Assembly: GCA_002407905.1 (NCBI GenBank)
Contig: DHPL01000009.1
Location: forward strand, 401 to 26,076
DNA: 25,676 nt
Source of the DNA: Anaerolineaceae bacterium UBA5365
GTDB lineage: Bacteria > Chloroflexota > Anaerolineae > Anaerolineales > Anaerolineaceae
Reading direction: 5' to 3'
Shown: in pieces, positions 5,645 through 14,537 of the stretch
How positions within the stretch are numbered: the first letter of the stretch is position 1
Layout: every line of letters begins with the position of its first letter
Notes under the pieces: model-generated
Seen by the model: only the letters and a program-made list of their open reading frames with translations
Told to the model about the DNA's origin: nothing
Database searches by the model: none
Position numbers and translations under genes: made by a program

Positions 5645-7405
5645 ATGTTCGAGAACGAAAAGCAAGCACTCAACCAAGTTGTTGCCCGGTTTTGCGAAAA
5701 GCGGGGCCTGCCTGCCGGTAAACTGGAAAGGCGCAAGATCCCCTTCAGCGGCGAGTGGGGCATGGCTGCTCCTTTATTCCCTTTGGCGGCCGCGGACCCC
5801 AATAAAAGCGGCCCCGTTCCGGCACACGCCCAGTTTCTGGCTGAGGCATTAGCCGCGGAACTGCAGGGTTTGGCCGGGTTTGCCCGGGTTGAAGCTTCCA
5901 AGGGTTATCTGAATCTGTATTTCAGCAGTTCAGAGTATGCCCAAAAGGCCCTGGAGGATGTCCTGGCCGCGGGTTCCGCCTACGGCAGCCAGCCTCAAAG
6001 CGGCGGCCCTGTGATGGTGGAGTATTCCAACGTTAATACGCATAAGCCGATCCACGTTGGGCATCTGCGCAACGTGATCCTGGGCGGGACGATCTGCCGC
6101 ATGCTCGAGGCTGCCGGCCACCCGGTGATCCGGGCAAACTACATCGGCGATATTGGTTTGCATGTGATCAAGTGGCTGTATAACTACGAACGCTTCCATG
6201 CCGGTGAAAAACCTGCCGCGGACATTATGCGCTGGATGAGCGATATCTACACGGAAGCCGAGCGCCATTTTGCTTCCGACCCTGCTTACGAGGCTGAGGT
6301 TCGTGCCTACTTCAACCGCTGGGATGCCGGCGACGAGGAGATCCGGGCCCTTTGGCTGAAAACCCGCGACTGGTCCATGGCTGGTTTTGAGCAAACCTAT
6401 CAACTGCTTGGCGAACACTTCGACCGGATTTATTTTGAGAGCGAAGTGGAAGACTCCGGCAAACTCTTGGTGGAGGACTTGATCGAACGGGGCATCGCCG
6501 AGGATGGCCGCCCTGAGAACCCCGTGATCGTGGACCTGGATAAGCTCCTGGGCACCAAGGAGGAGTACCGCGTGGTGGTCCTGCTGCGGTCTGACGGCAC
6601 ATCGCTTTATGCCACCAAGGAATTGCCGCTGGCGATGCTGAAATTCGAGGAATATCCGCTGGAACAAAGCATTTACGTGGTGGATGTACGCCAGACCCTG
6701 CACTTTAAGCAGGCCAAAAAGATCCTTGAACTGATGGGCTTTGAGCCGGCCCAGCGCATGCAGCACCTGGCCTATGAGATTGTGAACCTGCCGGGAAATG
6801 TAACCATGAGCAGCCGTGACGGCACCGTTGTGCTGCTGGATGATCTGCTGCGCGAAGCAAGCCAACGTGCCCAAAACATTGTGGCTGAAAAGAATGCCGC
6901 CCTCAGTCTGGAACAGCAGCAGGAGATCGCCCGGGAAGTGGCGCTTGGGGCGATCAAGTACCCGATGATCAGCCGGGAGACCACCAAGGTGGTCACCTTT
7001 GACTGGGAAAGCGCCCTGGACTTTAACGGCCAAAGCGCACCTTACATCCAGTATGCCCATGTGCGGGCCAACAGCATTCTGCGCAAAGCCGGGTTAGGGC
7101 TGGAAGCGGCGGACTTGCCGGCGAACTTTGCTTACGAACTGAATAGCTCCGAGATCAATCTCATTGAGCTGCTGACCGAACTGCCGGACCTGATCGTTCG
7201 GGCTGCCAAAGAGCTTAAACCCTCACTGATCGCCACCTACGCCTACGACCTGGCCAAGGCCTTCAACGATTTCTACAATACTTGCCCGGTTCTTGGCGCC
7301 GAGGAACCGCAGCGCGGGGCCCGCCTGGCCCTGGTGGCCGCGGCGCGCATCGTGCTGGAAAAGAGCCTTAGAATTTTAGGGATCGACGCACCGCAGGAAA
7401 TGTAA
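5645..7405 (+). CDS. argS: arginyl-tRNA synthetase
   Basis: Charges tRNA-Arg with arginine using ATP. The product has 586 residues, a usual length. The N-terminal Add-1-like domain (about 1-110) is followed by the class I catalytic core with the HIGH motif as H137-V-G-H140, preceded by Y-S-N-V-N-T-H-K134-P-I. The KMSKS site is degenerate, M388-S-S-R-D-G. Many ArgRS lack this lysine and are thought to be compensated by a lysine just before HIGH, which K134 would provide. The C-terminal DALR anticodon-binding domain (about 465-586) ends I-D-A-P-Q-E-M, as is normal. GGAGG lies 4 bases before the ATG. It follows rpsT by about 110 bases and has its own terminator. Confidence 0.97.
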   Translation: MFENEKQALNQVVARFCEKRGLPAGKLERRKIPFSGEWGMAAPLFPLAAADPNKSGPVPAHAQFLAEALAAELQGLAGFARVEASKGYLNLYFSSSEYAQKALEDVLAAGSAYGSQPQSGGPVMVEYSNVNTHKPIHVGHLRNVILGGTICRMLEAAGHPVIRANYIGDIGLHVIKWLYNYERFHAGEKPAADIMRWMSDIYTEAERHFASDPAYEAEVRAYFNRWDAGDEEIRALWLKTRDWSMAGFEQTYQLLGEHFDRIYFESEVEDSGKLLVEDLIERGIAEDGRPENPVIVDLDKLLGTKEEYRVVVLLRSDGTSLYATKELPLAMLKFEEYPLEQSIYVVDVRQTLHFKQAKKILELMGFEPAQRMQHLAYEIVNLPGNVTMSSRDGTVVLLDDLLREASQRAQNIVAEKNAALSLEQQQEIAREVALGAIKYPMISRETTKVVTFDWESALDFNGQSAPYIQYAHVRANSILRKAGLGLEAADLPANFAYELNSSEINLIELLTELPDLIVRAAKELKPSLIATYAYDLAKAFNDFYNTCPVLGAEEPQRGARLALVAAARIVLEKSLRILGIDAPQEM

Positions 7406-7433
7406 GCATCGAAGATGATCTGATTTAAGAGAG

Positions 7434-7465
7434 AAACAGAGGCCGCCGGCTTCTGTTTTTGTTTT
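7434..7465 (+). terminator. intrinsic terminator after argS
   Basis: A 10-bp stem with one G-U pair (7434-7443 with 7449-7458), loop CGCCG, then T-rich sequence (TTTTTGTTTT with the first bases in the stem). It lies about 30 bases after the argS stop. Confidence 0.85.
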
Positions 7466-7590
7466 CTTGGAGAAAAAATCCGCAATTGTCAAACTTGCAG
7501 ATGATAATAGTGTGAGCTAGACTTCCCTTTGGAAACGCACATAGTAGAATAATAGCTAAGCGTAAAACTTGACAAAAGGAGAGTAAGTTT

Positions 7591-8919
7591 ATGAAACGCA
7601 CAAGGACCATTATTATGGGAGCCGCCGGAAGAGACTTCCACAATTTTAATACCGTCTTCCGGGACAACGAACACTACGAAGTTGTTGCCTTCACTGCAAC
7701 GCAAATCCCCAATATTGACGGGCGCAAGTACCCTGCCGAACTGGCCGGTGCCCTCTACCCCGAGGGGATCCCGATTCTGCCTGAAAATAACCTGGAGGGT
7801 CTGATCAAGGACCTGGCAGTTGAGGAAGTGGTGTTTTCCTATAGTGATGTCCCTTACGAATACGTGATGCACGCCAGCGCGCTGGTAAATGCCAGCGGCG
7901 CGAACTTCAGGCTTTTAGGCACCCACGCTACCCAGATCAAGTCCACCAAACCCTTAATCTCGGTTTGCGCGGTGCGCACCGGCAGCGGTAAAAGCCAGAC
8001 CAGCCGGCGCGTTGCTGAGGTGCTCCAGAACCTGGGCTATAAAGTTGCCGCCATCCGGCACCCAATGCCCTATGGCAATTTGGTGGAGCAAAAAGTGCAG
8101 CGCTACGCCACCCTGGACGACCTGGAAAAGTACGAATGCACCATCGAAGAACGCGAAGAATATGAACCGCATATCGAGACCGGTGTGATCATCTACGCGG
8201 GTGTGGATTACGAAGCAATTTTGCGCGAGGCTGAAAAAGAGGCCGATGTGATCCTCTGGGATGGCGGTAATAACGACTTCTCCTTCTACCAATCAGACAT
8301 GCTGATCGTTGTGACGGACCCGCACCGGGCAGGGCACGAGCTGCGCTACTACCCGGCTGAGGTCAATATGCGCCTGGCCGATGTGTTCATCATCAACAAG
8401 GTAGACACAGCCTCGCCCGAGGCGATCGATGTGATTCGACAGAGCATCGCCAAGGTAAACCCGAATGCCGCGATCATCGAGGCCTCATCGCCGATCTTTG
8501 TGGAAGACCCGGCGGCCATCCGCGGAAAACGCGTACTGGCTATCGATGAAGGACCCACGATCACCCATGGCGACCTGCCCTACGACTTTGGCTACTTTGC
8601 CGCCAAGCGCTACGGGGCCAAGGAGATCGTAGACCCGCGGCCCTTCGCGGTGGGCGACCTGAAAGCCACCTTTGAGAAATTCCCGCATCTGGGCCATGTG
8701 CTGCCCTCGATGGGTTACGGCGAGAAACAGATCCGCGACCTGGAGCAGACGATCGAAAACGCGGACGTTGACCTGGTAGTGATCGGTTCACCGATCGATC
8801 TAACCCGGGTGATGAAGATCAACAAACCCACCCAGAGGGTGTGGTACAAGCTGCAGGAGATCGGCTCGCCCACTTTGGATGATTTGATTTTGGCCAAACT
8901 GGGACGGAAAACCGCATAG
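7591..8919 (+). CDS. P-loop GTPase of the cyclic 2,3-diphosphoglycerate synthetase-like family (COG2403 type)
   Basis: A 442-residue protein. The N-terminal part (about 1-120) looks like a Rossmann-type domain beginning I-I-M-G-A-A-G-R-D-F-H-N-F-N. The C-terminal part is a SIMIBI-like P-loop domain: V-R-T-G131-S-G-K-S135-Q-T-S-R, an acidic D224-G-G-N-N-D-F segment, and N269-K-V-D272 for guanine recognition. The layout matches archaeal cyclic 2,3-diphosphoglycerate synthetase and its many bacterial relatives. The archaeal enzyme closes 2,3-bisphosphoglycerate into a cyclic solute with ATP; the function of the bacterial relatives is not established, and the NKxD suggests GTP. AAGGAGAG lies 7 bases before ATG. 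It is monocistronic and convergent with an aminotransferase. Family confident, function open. Confidence 0.82.
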   Translation: MKRTRTIIMGAAGRDFHNFNTVFRDNEHYEVVAFTATQIPNIDGRKYPAELAGALYPEGIPILPENNLEGLIKDLAVEEVVFSYSDVPYEYVMHASALVNASGANFRLLGTHATQIKSTKPLISVCAVRTGSGKSQTSRRVAEVLQNLGYKVAAIRHPMPYGNLVEQKVQRYATLDDLEKYECTIEEREEYEPHIETGVIIYAGVDYEAILREAEKEADVILWDGGNNDFSFYQSDMLIVVTDPHRAGHELRYYPAEVNMRLADVFIINKVDTASPEAIDVIRQSIAKVNPNAAIIEASSPIFVEDPAAIRGKRVLAIDEGPTITHGDLPYDFGYFAAKRYGAKEIVDPRPFAVGDLKATFEKFPHLGHVLPSMGYGEKQIRDLEQTIENADVDLVVIGSPIDLTRVMKINKPTQRVWYKLQEIGSPTLDDLILAKLGRKTA

Positions 8920-8933
8920 ATTAGCGCCAAACG

Positions 8934-8966
8934 AAAAACCGCCGCAAAATAAGCGGCGGTTTTTTT
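8934..8966. terminator. bidirectional terminator shared by the cPGS-like gene and the aminotransferase
   Basis: A perfect 12-bp stem (8934-8945 with 8953-8964), A5 on one side and T7 on the other, loop of 7. It lies between two convergent genes, 14 bases after one stop and 17 bases before the other, and can end both transcripts. Confidence 0.93.
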
Positions 8967-8983
8967 GTCCAGTGAGGGGCGGA

Positions 8984-10120
8984 TTAGGCCAGGGCTTCCC
9001 TGAAAACCTGGACGCCCTTCCCAGCAGCAGTTTCAACACCTAATTTAGAGAGCGTACGCTCGATGGCTTCAAGGACCTCTTCAAGCTCCCGGGCGGTAAT
9101 GTTGCCCATATGCCCCAGGCGGAAGAGCTTACCGGCCGTTGGGCCAAGACCGCCAGCCACGATCACGCCTTGTTCGTAGAGCTCAGCGCGGAAAGCCGCA
9201 TCCTCGATCCCTTCAGGGTAAAGCACATTGCTCAGGGTGACGGCACGGTGGTTTTCATCGGCCAGGATGCCAAAACCCAGGGCCTGGAGGGCGGTTTGCA
9301 GCGCGCGTGCGTGTTTGCGGTGGCGGGCATAGCGCTCCGGCACGCCTTCGGTGTTGATCAGGCGCAGGCTTTCTGCCAGGGCCCAGACCAAATTGATGGC
9401 CGGTGTGGCAAAATATTTGCGCGGATCGTTCATCACCGGCAGCCACTTCTGGTAATCGATGTAATATTCCGGGATGGTGCCCAGGCTCTCGCGCCGGGCG
9501 AGCGCTTTGGGCCCAGCCCAAAGAAGGAGCATACCAGGGCAAACGCCCAGGGCTTTCTGCGAACCGGTGAAGAGCAGGTCGATGCCCATGGCTTGCATGT
9601 CCTCGGGTTCCGCGCCGGTAGCACACACGCCATCCACGATGAAAAGGGTACCCGGGTGGTTTTGCAACAGGCTGCCGATTGCATTCAGGTCAGCCGCTAC
9701 GCCGGTGCTGGTATCCACATGGGTGACCAGAATTGCGGCGTAATCCTGTTTTTGCAGTTGGGCTTGTATTTCTTCGAGGGGCACCGTTTGGCCCCAGGGG
9801 CAGCGCAGAACGTCCAAACTGATACCTTTGCGTTCACAGATCTCGATGAACCGATCCCCAAAGAAGCCATGGCTCACAAGCAGCACTTTATCACCGCGGC
9901 GGGTACTGTTGGCAATGGCCATCTCCATGGCCAGTGTGCCGGTGCCGGCGATCACGAAGGTTTTGCCGGCGCAGTTAACCAGCTGCCCCATGCCGTCAAT
10001 CAAGCCCTTGTAATCGGCAACGAAGCGGGGGTCGCCAAAGGCTTGAATCTCGCGGCCCATTTCTTCACGGATGCTCGCGACAACAGGGGTGGGGCCGGGA
10101 ATGAAGACCATTTTTTCCAT
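8984..10120 (-). CDS. class V PLP aminotransferase (alanine-glyoxylate / serine-glyoxylate aminotransferase family)
   Basis: A fold-type I PLP enzyme of 378 residues. It begins with F-I-P-G-P-T-P-V near the N-terminus, has the cofactor-phosphate contact region G-T-G-T-L-A-M-E (59-66), the PLP-ring aspartate D163 in F-I-V-D-G-V, and the Schiff-base lysine K189 in T-G-S-Q-K-A-L. Near the C-terminus F-R-L-G-H-M-G-N holds the substrate-carboxylate arginine. This matches the AGXT/SGAT group, which moves amino groups between alanine or serine and glyoxylate or pyruvate. In some Chloroflexota relatives sit beside serA and may serve serine or glycine synthesis, but no serA is present here. AAGGAG lies 5 bases before the ATG. 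It is divergent from obg and probably monocistronic. Exact substrate unknown. Confidence 0.9.
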   Translation of the reverse strand: MEKMVFIPGPTPVVASIREEMGREIQAFGDPRFVADYKGLIDGMGQLVNCAGKTFVIAGTGTLAMEMAIANSTRRGDKVLLVSHGFFGDRFIEICERKGISLDVLRCPWGQTVPLEEIQAQLQKQDYAAILVTHVDTSTGVAADLNAIGSLLQNHPGTLFIVDGVCATGAEPEDMQAMGIDLLFTGSQKALGVCPGMLLLWAGPKALARRESLGTIPEYYIDYQKWLPVMNDPRKYFATPAINLVWALAESLRLINTEGVPERYARHRKHARALQTALQALGFGILADENHRAVTLSNVLYPEGIEDAAFRAELYEQGVIVAGGLGPTAGKLFRLGHMGNITARELEEVLEAIERTLSKLGVETAAGKGVQVFREALA

Positions 10121-10220
10121 GATTGCTCCTTGGGACTGATGCTGAGATTTTGGAATTATTCTAACCCAGGCAGCCCGGATGAGAGCATAGATGCAGCCAA
10201 TTCAAGGTATGATTAAGCCC

Positions 10221-11483
10221 ATGTTTATCGATTCGATCGTAATTCAAGTTGAAAGCGGCAAGGGCGGCGACGGCATCGTGCATATGCACCGTGAGAAGTA
10301 TCGTCCGCGCGGCGGCCCGGATGGCGGTGATGGGGGTAAGGGCGGTGACGTGATCTTTGAAGTTCTGCCCACATTAAATGTGCTCAACAAGTTCCGCCCT
10401 AACGAGGTATTCAAGGCCCTGGATGGCAAGAATGGCGGTCCAAGCAACCGCAGCGGTAAAAGCGGCAAGGACCTGGTGATCACAGTGCCGCCGGGCACGA
10501 TGATCTTCAATGAGGAGAGTACTGAGCTATTGGGCGATCTTACAGCGCCCGGGCAGCGGCTGACGGTGGCCAAAGGCGGCCGCGGGGGAAGGGGCAACCA
10601 GCATTTCGCGACATCCCGCAATCAAATGCCGCTTACCGCTGAGCGCGGCGAGCCGGGTGAGGCCTTCACACTGCGGCTGGAGCTCAAGATCCTCGCGGAT
10701 GTAGGGCTGGTAGGCATGCCCAACGCGGGCAAGAGTTCCATTTTGGCTGCAGCCAGCAACGCAAGGCCCAAAATCGCGAGTTATCCCTTCACCACCCTGG
10801 AGCCCAACCTGGGTGTGGTGATGCTGGACCCTGATCGCAGCATGGTGATGGCCGACATCCCCGGTTTGATCGAAGGCGCCAGCGAGGGGACAGGCCTGGG
10901 CATACAATTCCTTAAGCATGTTCAGCGTACGCGCGTGCTGATCCACGTTTTGGACGGTTGGTCGGAGGATCCGCTGAAGGATTATGAGACAATCAACCAG
11001 GAATTGGAATATTTTGATGAAGGCCTGGCCCGTCTGCCGCAGATTGTGGTCCTGAATAAGATCGACCTGCCCGAAGTGGCCGAAAAACTGCCAGCCCTGA
11101 AAAAAGCGCTTAAACGCAAGAATGTTGCTTTTATGGGCGTCAGCGCGGTGGCCCATACTAACCTAAAAGAGATGTTGTGGAAGGCCTGGGATATCCTTCA
11201 GGAAACCCCGCTGGAAGCAGCTGAAGAAGCAATGCCGGTATACCGTGCTGAGGTGGACCCGAATGCCTTTGAGATCGATCAGGAAGAGGAAGACCTTTGG
11301 CGTGTGAGCGGTAAAGCCATTGAAAGGGCGGCAGCGATGACCTGGTGGGACCAACCTGGCAGCCTGCGCATGTTCCAGCGCAAGTTTGCCGGAATGGGCA
11401 TTGAAAAAGCCTTGCGCGAGGCGGGGATCAAGGCAGGCGATACGGTTGTTGTGGGGGAATGGGAATTTGATTGGCAGGAATAA
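10221..11483 (+). CDS. obg: Obg/CgtA GTPase
   Basis: Obg binds the 50S subunit and is involved in late ribosome assembly and stress responses. The product has 420 residues: a glycine-rich Obg fold (1-158, with G-G-P-D-G-G-D-G-G-K-G-G), the G domain with G1 G165-M-P-N-A-G-K-S172, G3 D-I-P-G-L-I-E-G-A, G4 N279-K-I-D282 and G5 V-S-A, then a C-terminal OCT domain (about 335-420). I start at the ATG at 10221 because Obg proteins begin M-F-x-D directly; in-frame ATGs at 10191 and 10209 would add 10 or 4 residues, and none has a clearly better ribosome binding site (AAGG lies about 13 bases before 10221). It stands alone here, without rplU and rpmA, which often precede it. Confidence 0.95.
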   Translation: MFIDSIVIQVESGKGGDGIVHMHREKYRPRGGPDGGDGGKGGDVIFEVLPTLNVLNKFRPNEVFKALDGKNGGPSNRSGKSGKDLVITVPPGTMIFNEESTELLGDLTAPGQRLTVAKGGRGGRGNQHFATSRNQMPLTAERGEPGEAFTLRLELKILADVGLVGMPNAGKSSILAAASNARPKIASYPFTTLEPNLGVVMLDPDRSMVMADIPGLIEGASEGTGLGIQFLKHVQRTRVLIHVLDGWSEDPLKDYETINQELEYFDEGLARLPQIVVLNKIDLPEVAEKLPALKKALKRKNVAFMGVSAVAHTNLKEMLWKAWDILQETPLEAAEEAMPVYRAEVDPNAFEIDQEEEDLWRVSGKAIERAAAMTWWDQPGSLRMFQRKFAGMGIEKALREAGIKAGDTVVVGEWEFDWQE

Positions 11484-11485
11484 AG

Positions 11486-11533
11486 TAGTTCACCGACTGA
11501 GTGAGGGGGGCACCCAGGCGGCGAACTATTTTT
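11486..11533 (+). terminator. intrinsic terminator after obg
   Basis: A 10-bp stem with one mismatch (11486-11495 with 11519-11528) and a GC-rich inner part, followed by TTTTT (11529-11533). It starts 3 bases after the obg stop codon. Confidence 0.8.
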
Positions 11534-11562
11534 ATTAGAACATGTCATAACATGGGTGTCAA
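11534..11562 (-). promoter_or_regulatory. promoter-like pair pointing into the 3' end of obg
   Basis: On the minus strand TTGACA (11557-11562), 17 bases, then TCTAAT (11534-11539). Spacing and -35 are consensus. No gene lies in this direction other than the antisense of obg, so it would make an antisense RNA or is fortuitous. Confidence 0.35.
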
Positions 11563-11677
11563 GGATTTTTATCAAAAATTATATAAATTGTAGATAGTAA
11601 GCGGCGAGATCGTAAAGTTTTTCTCGTAAAAGCCTGAGCTTGCGCGCGCGAATGCCTGGTGCTTTGGGCACACTTAA

Positions 11678-11712
11678 GCAGCTGCGGCGGGCAGATGGGC
11701 CGCCGCAGCTGC
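11678..11712. repeat. perfect 13-bp inverted repeat (strong hairpin)
   Basis: GCAGCTGCGGCGG (11678-11690) pairs perfectly with its complement at 11700-11712 around a 9-base loop. There is no U-run on either side, so it is not a simple intrinsic terminator. It lies alone in the obg-nrdJ gap. Confidence 0.8.
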
Positions 11713-11875
11713 AGTTATTCTTCGTTTCACGTTCTATGATCTCCTGCCGTGCACCGGTGTTGGAATACTAAAAATTATAATCATTTGCAGCGTAAAACGA
11801 TGACGGATTAATTTAGGAAGGCGTCAGAAGTTGTGAGAAATTTGTGGAGACAGGCGCCTAAAGCTGGTTACTAAA

Positions 11876-11910
11876 GAGCCCGGGAAAGGACGCCCGGGCT
11901 CACGTTTTTT
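11876..11910. terminator. terminator hairpin downstream of nrdJ
   Basis: A perfect 9-bp GC stem (11876-11884 with 11893-11901), loop of 8. The longer T-run (six T, 11905-11910) is on the + strand side; the minus strand side, which nrdJ would use, has only TTTAG. It lies 14 bases from the nrdJ stop. It may act in both directions. Confidence 0.7.
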
Positions 11911-11923
11911 ATTGGTGTACAGG

Positions 11924-14515
11924 TCAGCACTCGCTGTGGCCGCAGGTGTAGCATTTGCGGCAGCCTTCTTCGTTGATCAGGGTGGCCTGACCGCATTCGG
12001 GGCAGAGTTCCCCAATGGGGTGAGCCCCTGAAGGAAGGCTTAAGCCGGGCAATTCCTCCTGGTCTTCCGGGACGATCTGGTGCGCATGCGGCCTGGACTC
12101 ACCGGCTTCAGTCCGCTGATGCAGGTATTCGTCTAATGCCTTGCTGATGCCATCCGGGAGGCTGCGGACACGGTTGGGGCCAAAGCCCAGGGACCTTCCG
12201 CCGCCAATGCCGGCCAGCTGGTCCACGATCACGCGCATGCGCTGGTTGGGCTCGATGGGGCTGGCAATGCGCAGCAAGTAGCTGATCAGCCTGCCTATGG
12301 CTTCGGAATGGGCTGCAGTCTCGGAGCCAGCTTTAGCGGTATTGATAAAGACCTCAAAGGGCTGGTTGCCGCCGTTTTCGTTTACGGTCACAAAAGCCTT
12401 GCCCAGCGGTGTCTCGATGACGTAGGTGTAGCCATGCAGGATTCGCGGGCGGGGCTTTTTGGTGTCTTTCCAGAAGGAAAGCTGGGCGTTCACGTCCTCC
12501 CCGTAGAGGCGGGATTCGTCAGGCTGGGGCGCCGGCGCGGCCTCTTTGGCCTGCAGGGTGGCCTTGGTTTCCAGAACTACTTTATCGCGGCTGCCGGTGA
12601 TGTAAACGGTGATCCCTTTGCAGCCCAGGCGCCAGGCCTGGATGAAAGCCCGGGCTACTTCTTCCTCAGTGGTGCCGGCCGGGAAATTGATGGTTTTGCT
12701 GAGCGAGTTATCCACAAAACGCTGCAATGCGGCCTGGATGAGGATGTGCTCATCAGCGGTGATATCGGCGGAGACCACAAAGGTATCGCGCAGGTTCGCA
12801 GGCAATTCACTGATCTGCTGGCAGGAGCCGTGTTCCAGCACCTTATTGATGATCAGCTCTTTGCTTGCTTCATCCAGCTCGCTGCGGTCCAGGGCTGCCT
12901 GGAACTGGGGTGAAACGTAATTGAGCAGCAAGTCCTTGCCTTTATCGTTCACGTGGCGTACATAGGCCAGTGCAAATACCGGCTCGCAGCCATAGCCCTC
13001 ACAACCGGCAACGGTGCCGATGGTGCCCGTTGGGGCGATGGTGGTTTGCGCGGCATTGCGGATGCCGTGGGCGCTGATGCCTTCAACCACCTCCTGCCAA
13101 TTGATCTCCGGACGCTGGAAATTGCGGCTGTAGGGTTTGAGCGGTGTGGGCGGCTCCCATTTGAGATCGTCTGGGTCGTAGACGCTGCCTTTAATGGCTG
13201 GGAATGGGGAGATCTGCCTGGAGCGCTCCACGCTGGTGAGCATGCAGTGGTAGCGGATGAACTCCATGATCTGTCCGCAGAACTCCAGCGATTCCTCTGA
13301 GCCGTAACGTACGCCGCAATGGGCCATGAGGTCCGCGAGGCCCATGATGCCCAGGCCGATACGCCGCGCGTTCAGGGCGGCCTCGCGCAGTTGGGGCACG
13401 GCTGGTACGTAGGCGTTTTTGTCTACCACGTGGTCCAGGAATACAGTGGCTAGTTTAGCGGTTTTTTCCAGCTTTTCCCAGTCCACGCTGCGGTTTTCAC
13501 CCAGGTGCTGGGCCAGGTTGATGGAACCCAGGCAGCAGTTTTCGTAGGGGCCCAGCCACTGTTCACCGCAGGGATTAGTGGCTTCCAGGTCGTAAAGATG
13601 GGGCACAGGATTGCTGCGGTTGGCTGTATCGATGAAAAGCGCGCCTGGCTCACCATTGTGGTGGGCCTGGGACACAAATTTATCGAAGATCTCGCGGGCT
13701 CTTACCGTTTTATAGGTGCGAATGGGCAGTCCCTGGCGCACAGCCTGGTCGAAAGTGCCGTTGAATCTCTTGTATTCCGGGTTGTGCACTTCCGGGAAGC
13801 GCAAATCCCAATCGCTATCTTCTTCAACGGCCTGCATGAAGGCATCGGTGATGGCCAGCGAGATATTAAAGTTCGTGATCGCGTTTTCGTCGGTTTTGCA
13901 GGTGATGAATTCTTCCACATCCGGGTGGTCCACCCGCAGCACGCCCATATTGGCGCCACGGCGGGTACCGCCCTGGGCGATTTCGCCGAAGGCCTGGTCA
14001 TAAACGCGCAGGAAACCCACCGGGCCGGTAGCCTCACCGGCACTGGTAACCACCATGCTGCCATGCGGGCGCAGCCGGCTAAAGTTGAAGCCGTTGCCGC
14101 CGCCGGTCTGCTGGATGAGCGCCGCGTCGCGCAGGGTGCTGAAAATCCCATCTCTGGCCCGACCCATATCATCAGCGATCGGCAAGACAAAACAAGCGGC
14201 CAGCTGGCCCAGGGGCGTGCCCGCGCCGGTAAATGTGGGGCTGTTCGGGAAAAATTCCTTGGAAGTGAGCATGAGGTAGAAAGCACGGGCCAGCTCATCA
14301 GAATTGCCCTGCGCGTCCTCCGTATCGGCTACATGCCAGGCGATGCGCCAGAACATCTCGTCGATGCCTTCCACAGGGTTGCCATCCTTTCCGCGGCGCA
14401 GATAGCGCTTGCTGAGGATCTGGCGGCTGTTATCGCTGAGGTCGATGCTGGGCAGGTCTTCGGGCATCGGAGGGGTGGGTAATAGGCCGTACTTTGAGAC
14501 AGTTTGATCAGTCAT
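11924..14515 (-). CDS. nrdJ: adenosylcobalamin-dependent (class II) ribonucleoside-diphosphate reductase
   Basis: Makes deoxyribonucleotides from ribonucleotides with an adenosylcobalamin-derived thiyl radical, independent of oxygen. The product has 863 residues. The active site is complete: C108 (L-A-A-C-F), N314-P-C316-G-E318-Q with the thiyl-radical cysteine, and C327 eleven residues later, the same spacing as in Thermotoga NrdJ. The phosphate-binding region Q-T-G-G-G-N-G-F and the catalytic loop A-P-T-G-T-I-G-T are present. A TSCPD domain lies at about 700-800. The last 27 residues form a Cys-rich zinc-ribbon-like tail ending in H-S-E-C, which should carry the reducing cysteines. No N-terminal ATP cone is visible. 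GAGGT precedes the ATG. It lies 22 bases after nrdR, probably in one operon. No cobalamin riboswitch was recognised. Confidence 0.96.
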   Translation of the reverse strand: MTDQTVSKYGLLPTPPMPEDLPSIDLSDNSRQILSKRYLRRGKDGNPVEGIDEMFWRIAWHVADTEDAQGNSDELARAFYLMLTSKEFFPNSPTFTGAGTPLGQLAACFVLPIADDMGRARDGIFSTLRDAALIQQTGGGNGFNFSRLRPHGSMVVTSAGEATGPVGFLRVYDQAFGEIAQGGTRRGANMGVLRVDHPDVEEFITCKTDENAITNFNISLAITDAFMQAVEEDSDWDLRFPEVHNPEYKRFNGTFDQAVRQGLPIRTYKTVRAREIFDKFVSQAHHNGEPGALFIDTANRSNPVPHLYDLEATNPCGEQWLGPYENCCLGSINLAQHLGENRSVDWEKLEKTAKLATVFLDHVVDKNAYVPAVPQLREAALNARRIGLGIMGLADLMAHCGVRYGSEESLEFCGQIMEFIRYHCMLTSVERSRQISPFPAIKGSVYDPDDLKWEPPTPLKPYSRNFQRPEINWQEVVEGISAHGIRNAAQTTIAPTGTIGTVAGCEGYGCEPVFALAYVRHVNDKGKDLLLNYVSPQFQAALDRSELDEASKELIINKVLEHGSCQQISELPANLRDTFVVSADITADEHILIQAALQRFVDNSLSKTINFPAGTTEEEVARAFIQAWRLGCKGITVYITGSRDKVVLETKATLQAKEAAPAPQPDESRLYGEDVNAQLSFWKDTKKPRPRILHGYTYVIETPLGKAFVTVNENGGNQPFEVFINTAKAGSETAAHSEAIGRLISYLLRIASPIEPNQRMRVIVDQLAGIGGGRSLGFGPNRVRSLPDGISKALDEYLHQRTEAGESRPHAHQIVPEDQEELPGLSLPSGAHPIGELCPECGQATLINEEGCRKCYTCGHSEC

Positions 14516-14537
14516 GAGTTACCTCGAGATGAATTAA

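Larger units (their letters stand above)
11534..11875. other. non-coding gap between obg and nrdJ
   Basis: No convincing coding frame on either strand. It holds a leftward promoter-like pair at 11534-11562, a strong perfect hairpin at 11678-11712, a smaller wobble stem (11819-11825 with 11853-11859), and A+T-rich stretches. Two terminators frame it. A small RNA from either strand is possible but not shown. Confidence 0.5.

Noticed and set aside
5930..7060. A 376-codon open frame opposite argS
   Set aside because: argS is complete with all motifs; the antisense frame is a by-product of high G+C coding sequence.
9110..10216. A 368-codon open frame opposite the aminotransferase
   Set aside because: The aminotransferase has intact PLP motifs and a good ribosome binding site; the opposite frame has neither and runs across the obg start.
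10121..10220. Divergent promoters between the aminotransferase and obg
   Set aside because: A TAGAAT-like hexamer is present, but no matching -35 at proper spacing was found on either strand, so no promoter is annotated.
12708..12716. Perfect DnaA box TTATCCACA
   Set aside because: It is a single copy inside the nrdJ coding sequence, with no cluster of boxes. A near match at 17463-17471 is also isolated, so no origin is claimed.
13505..14482. A 325-codon open frame opposite nrdJ
   Set aside because: It shows no recognisable domain, and nrdJ is intact over the same region.
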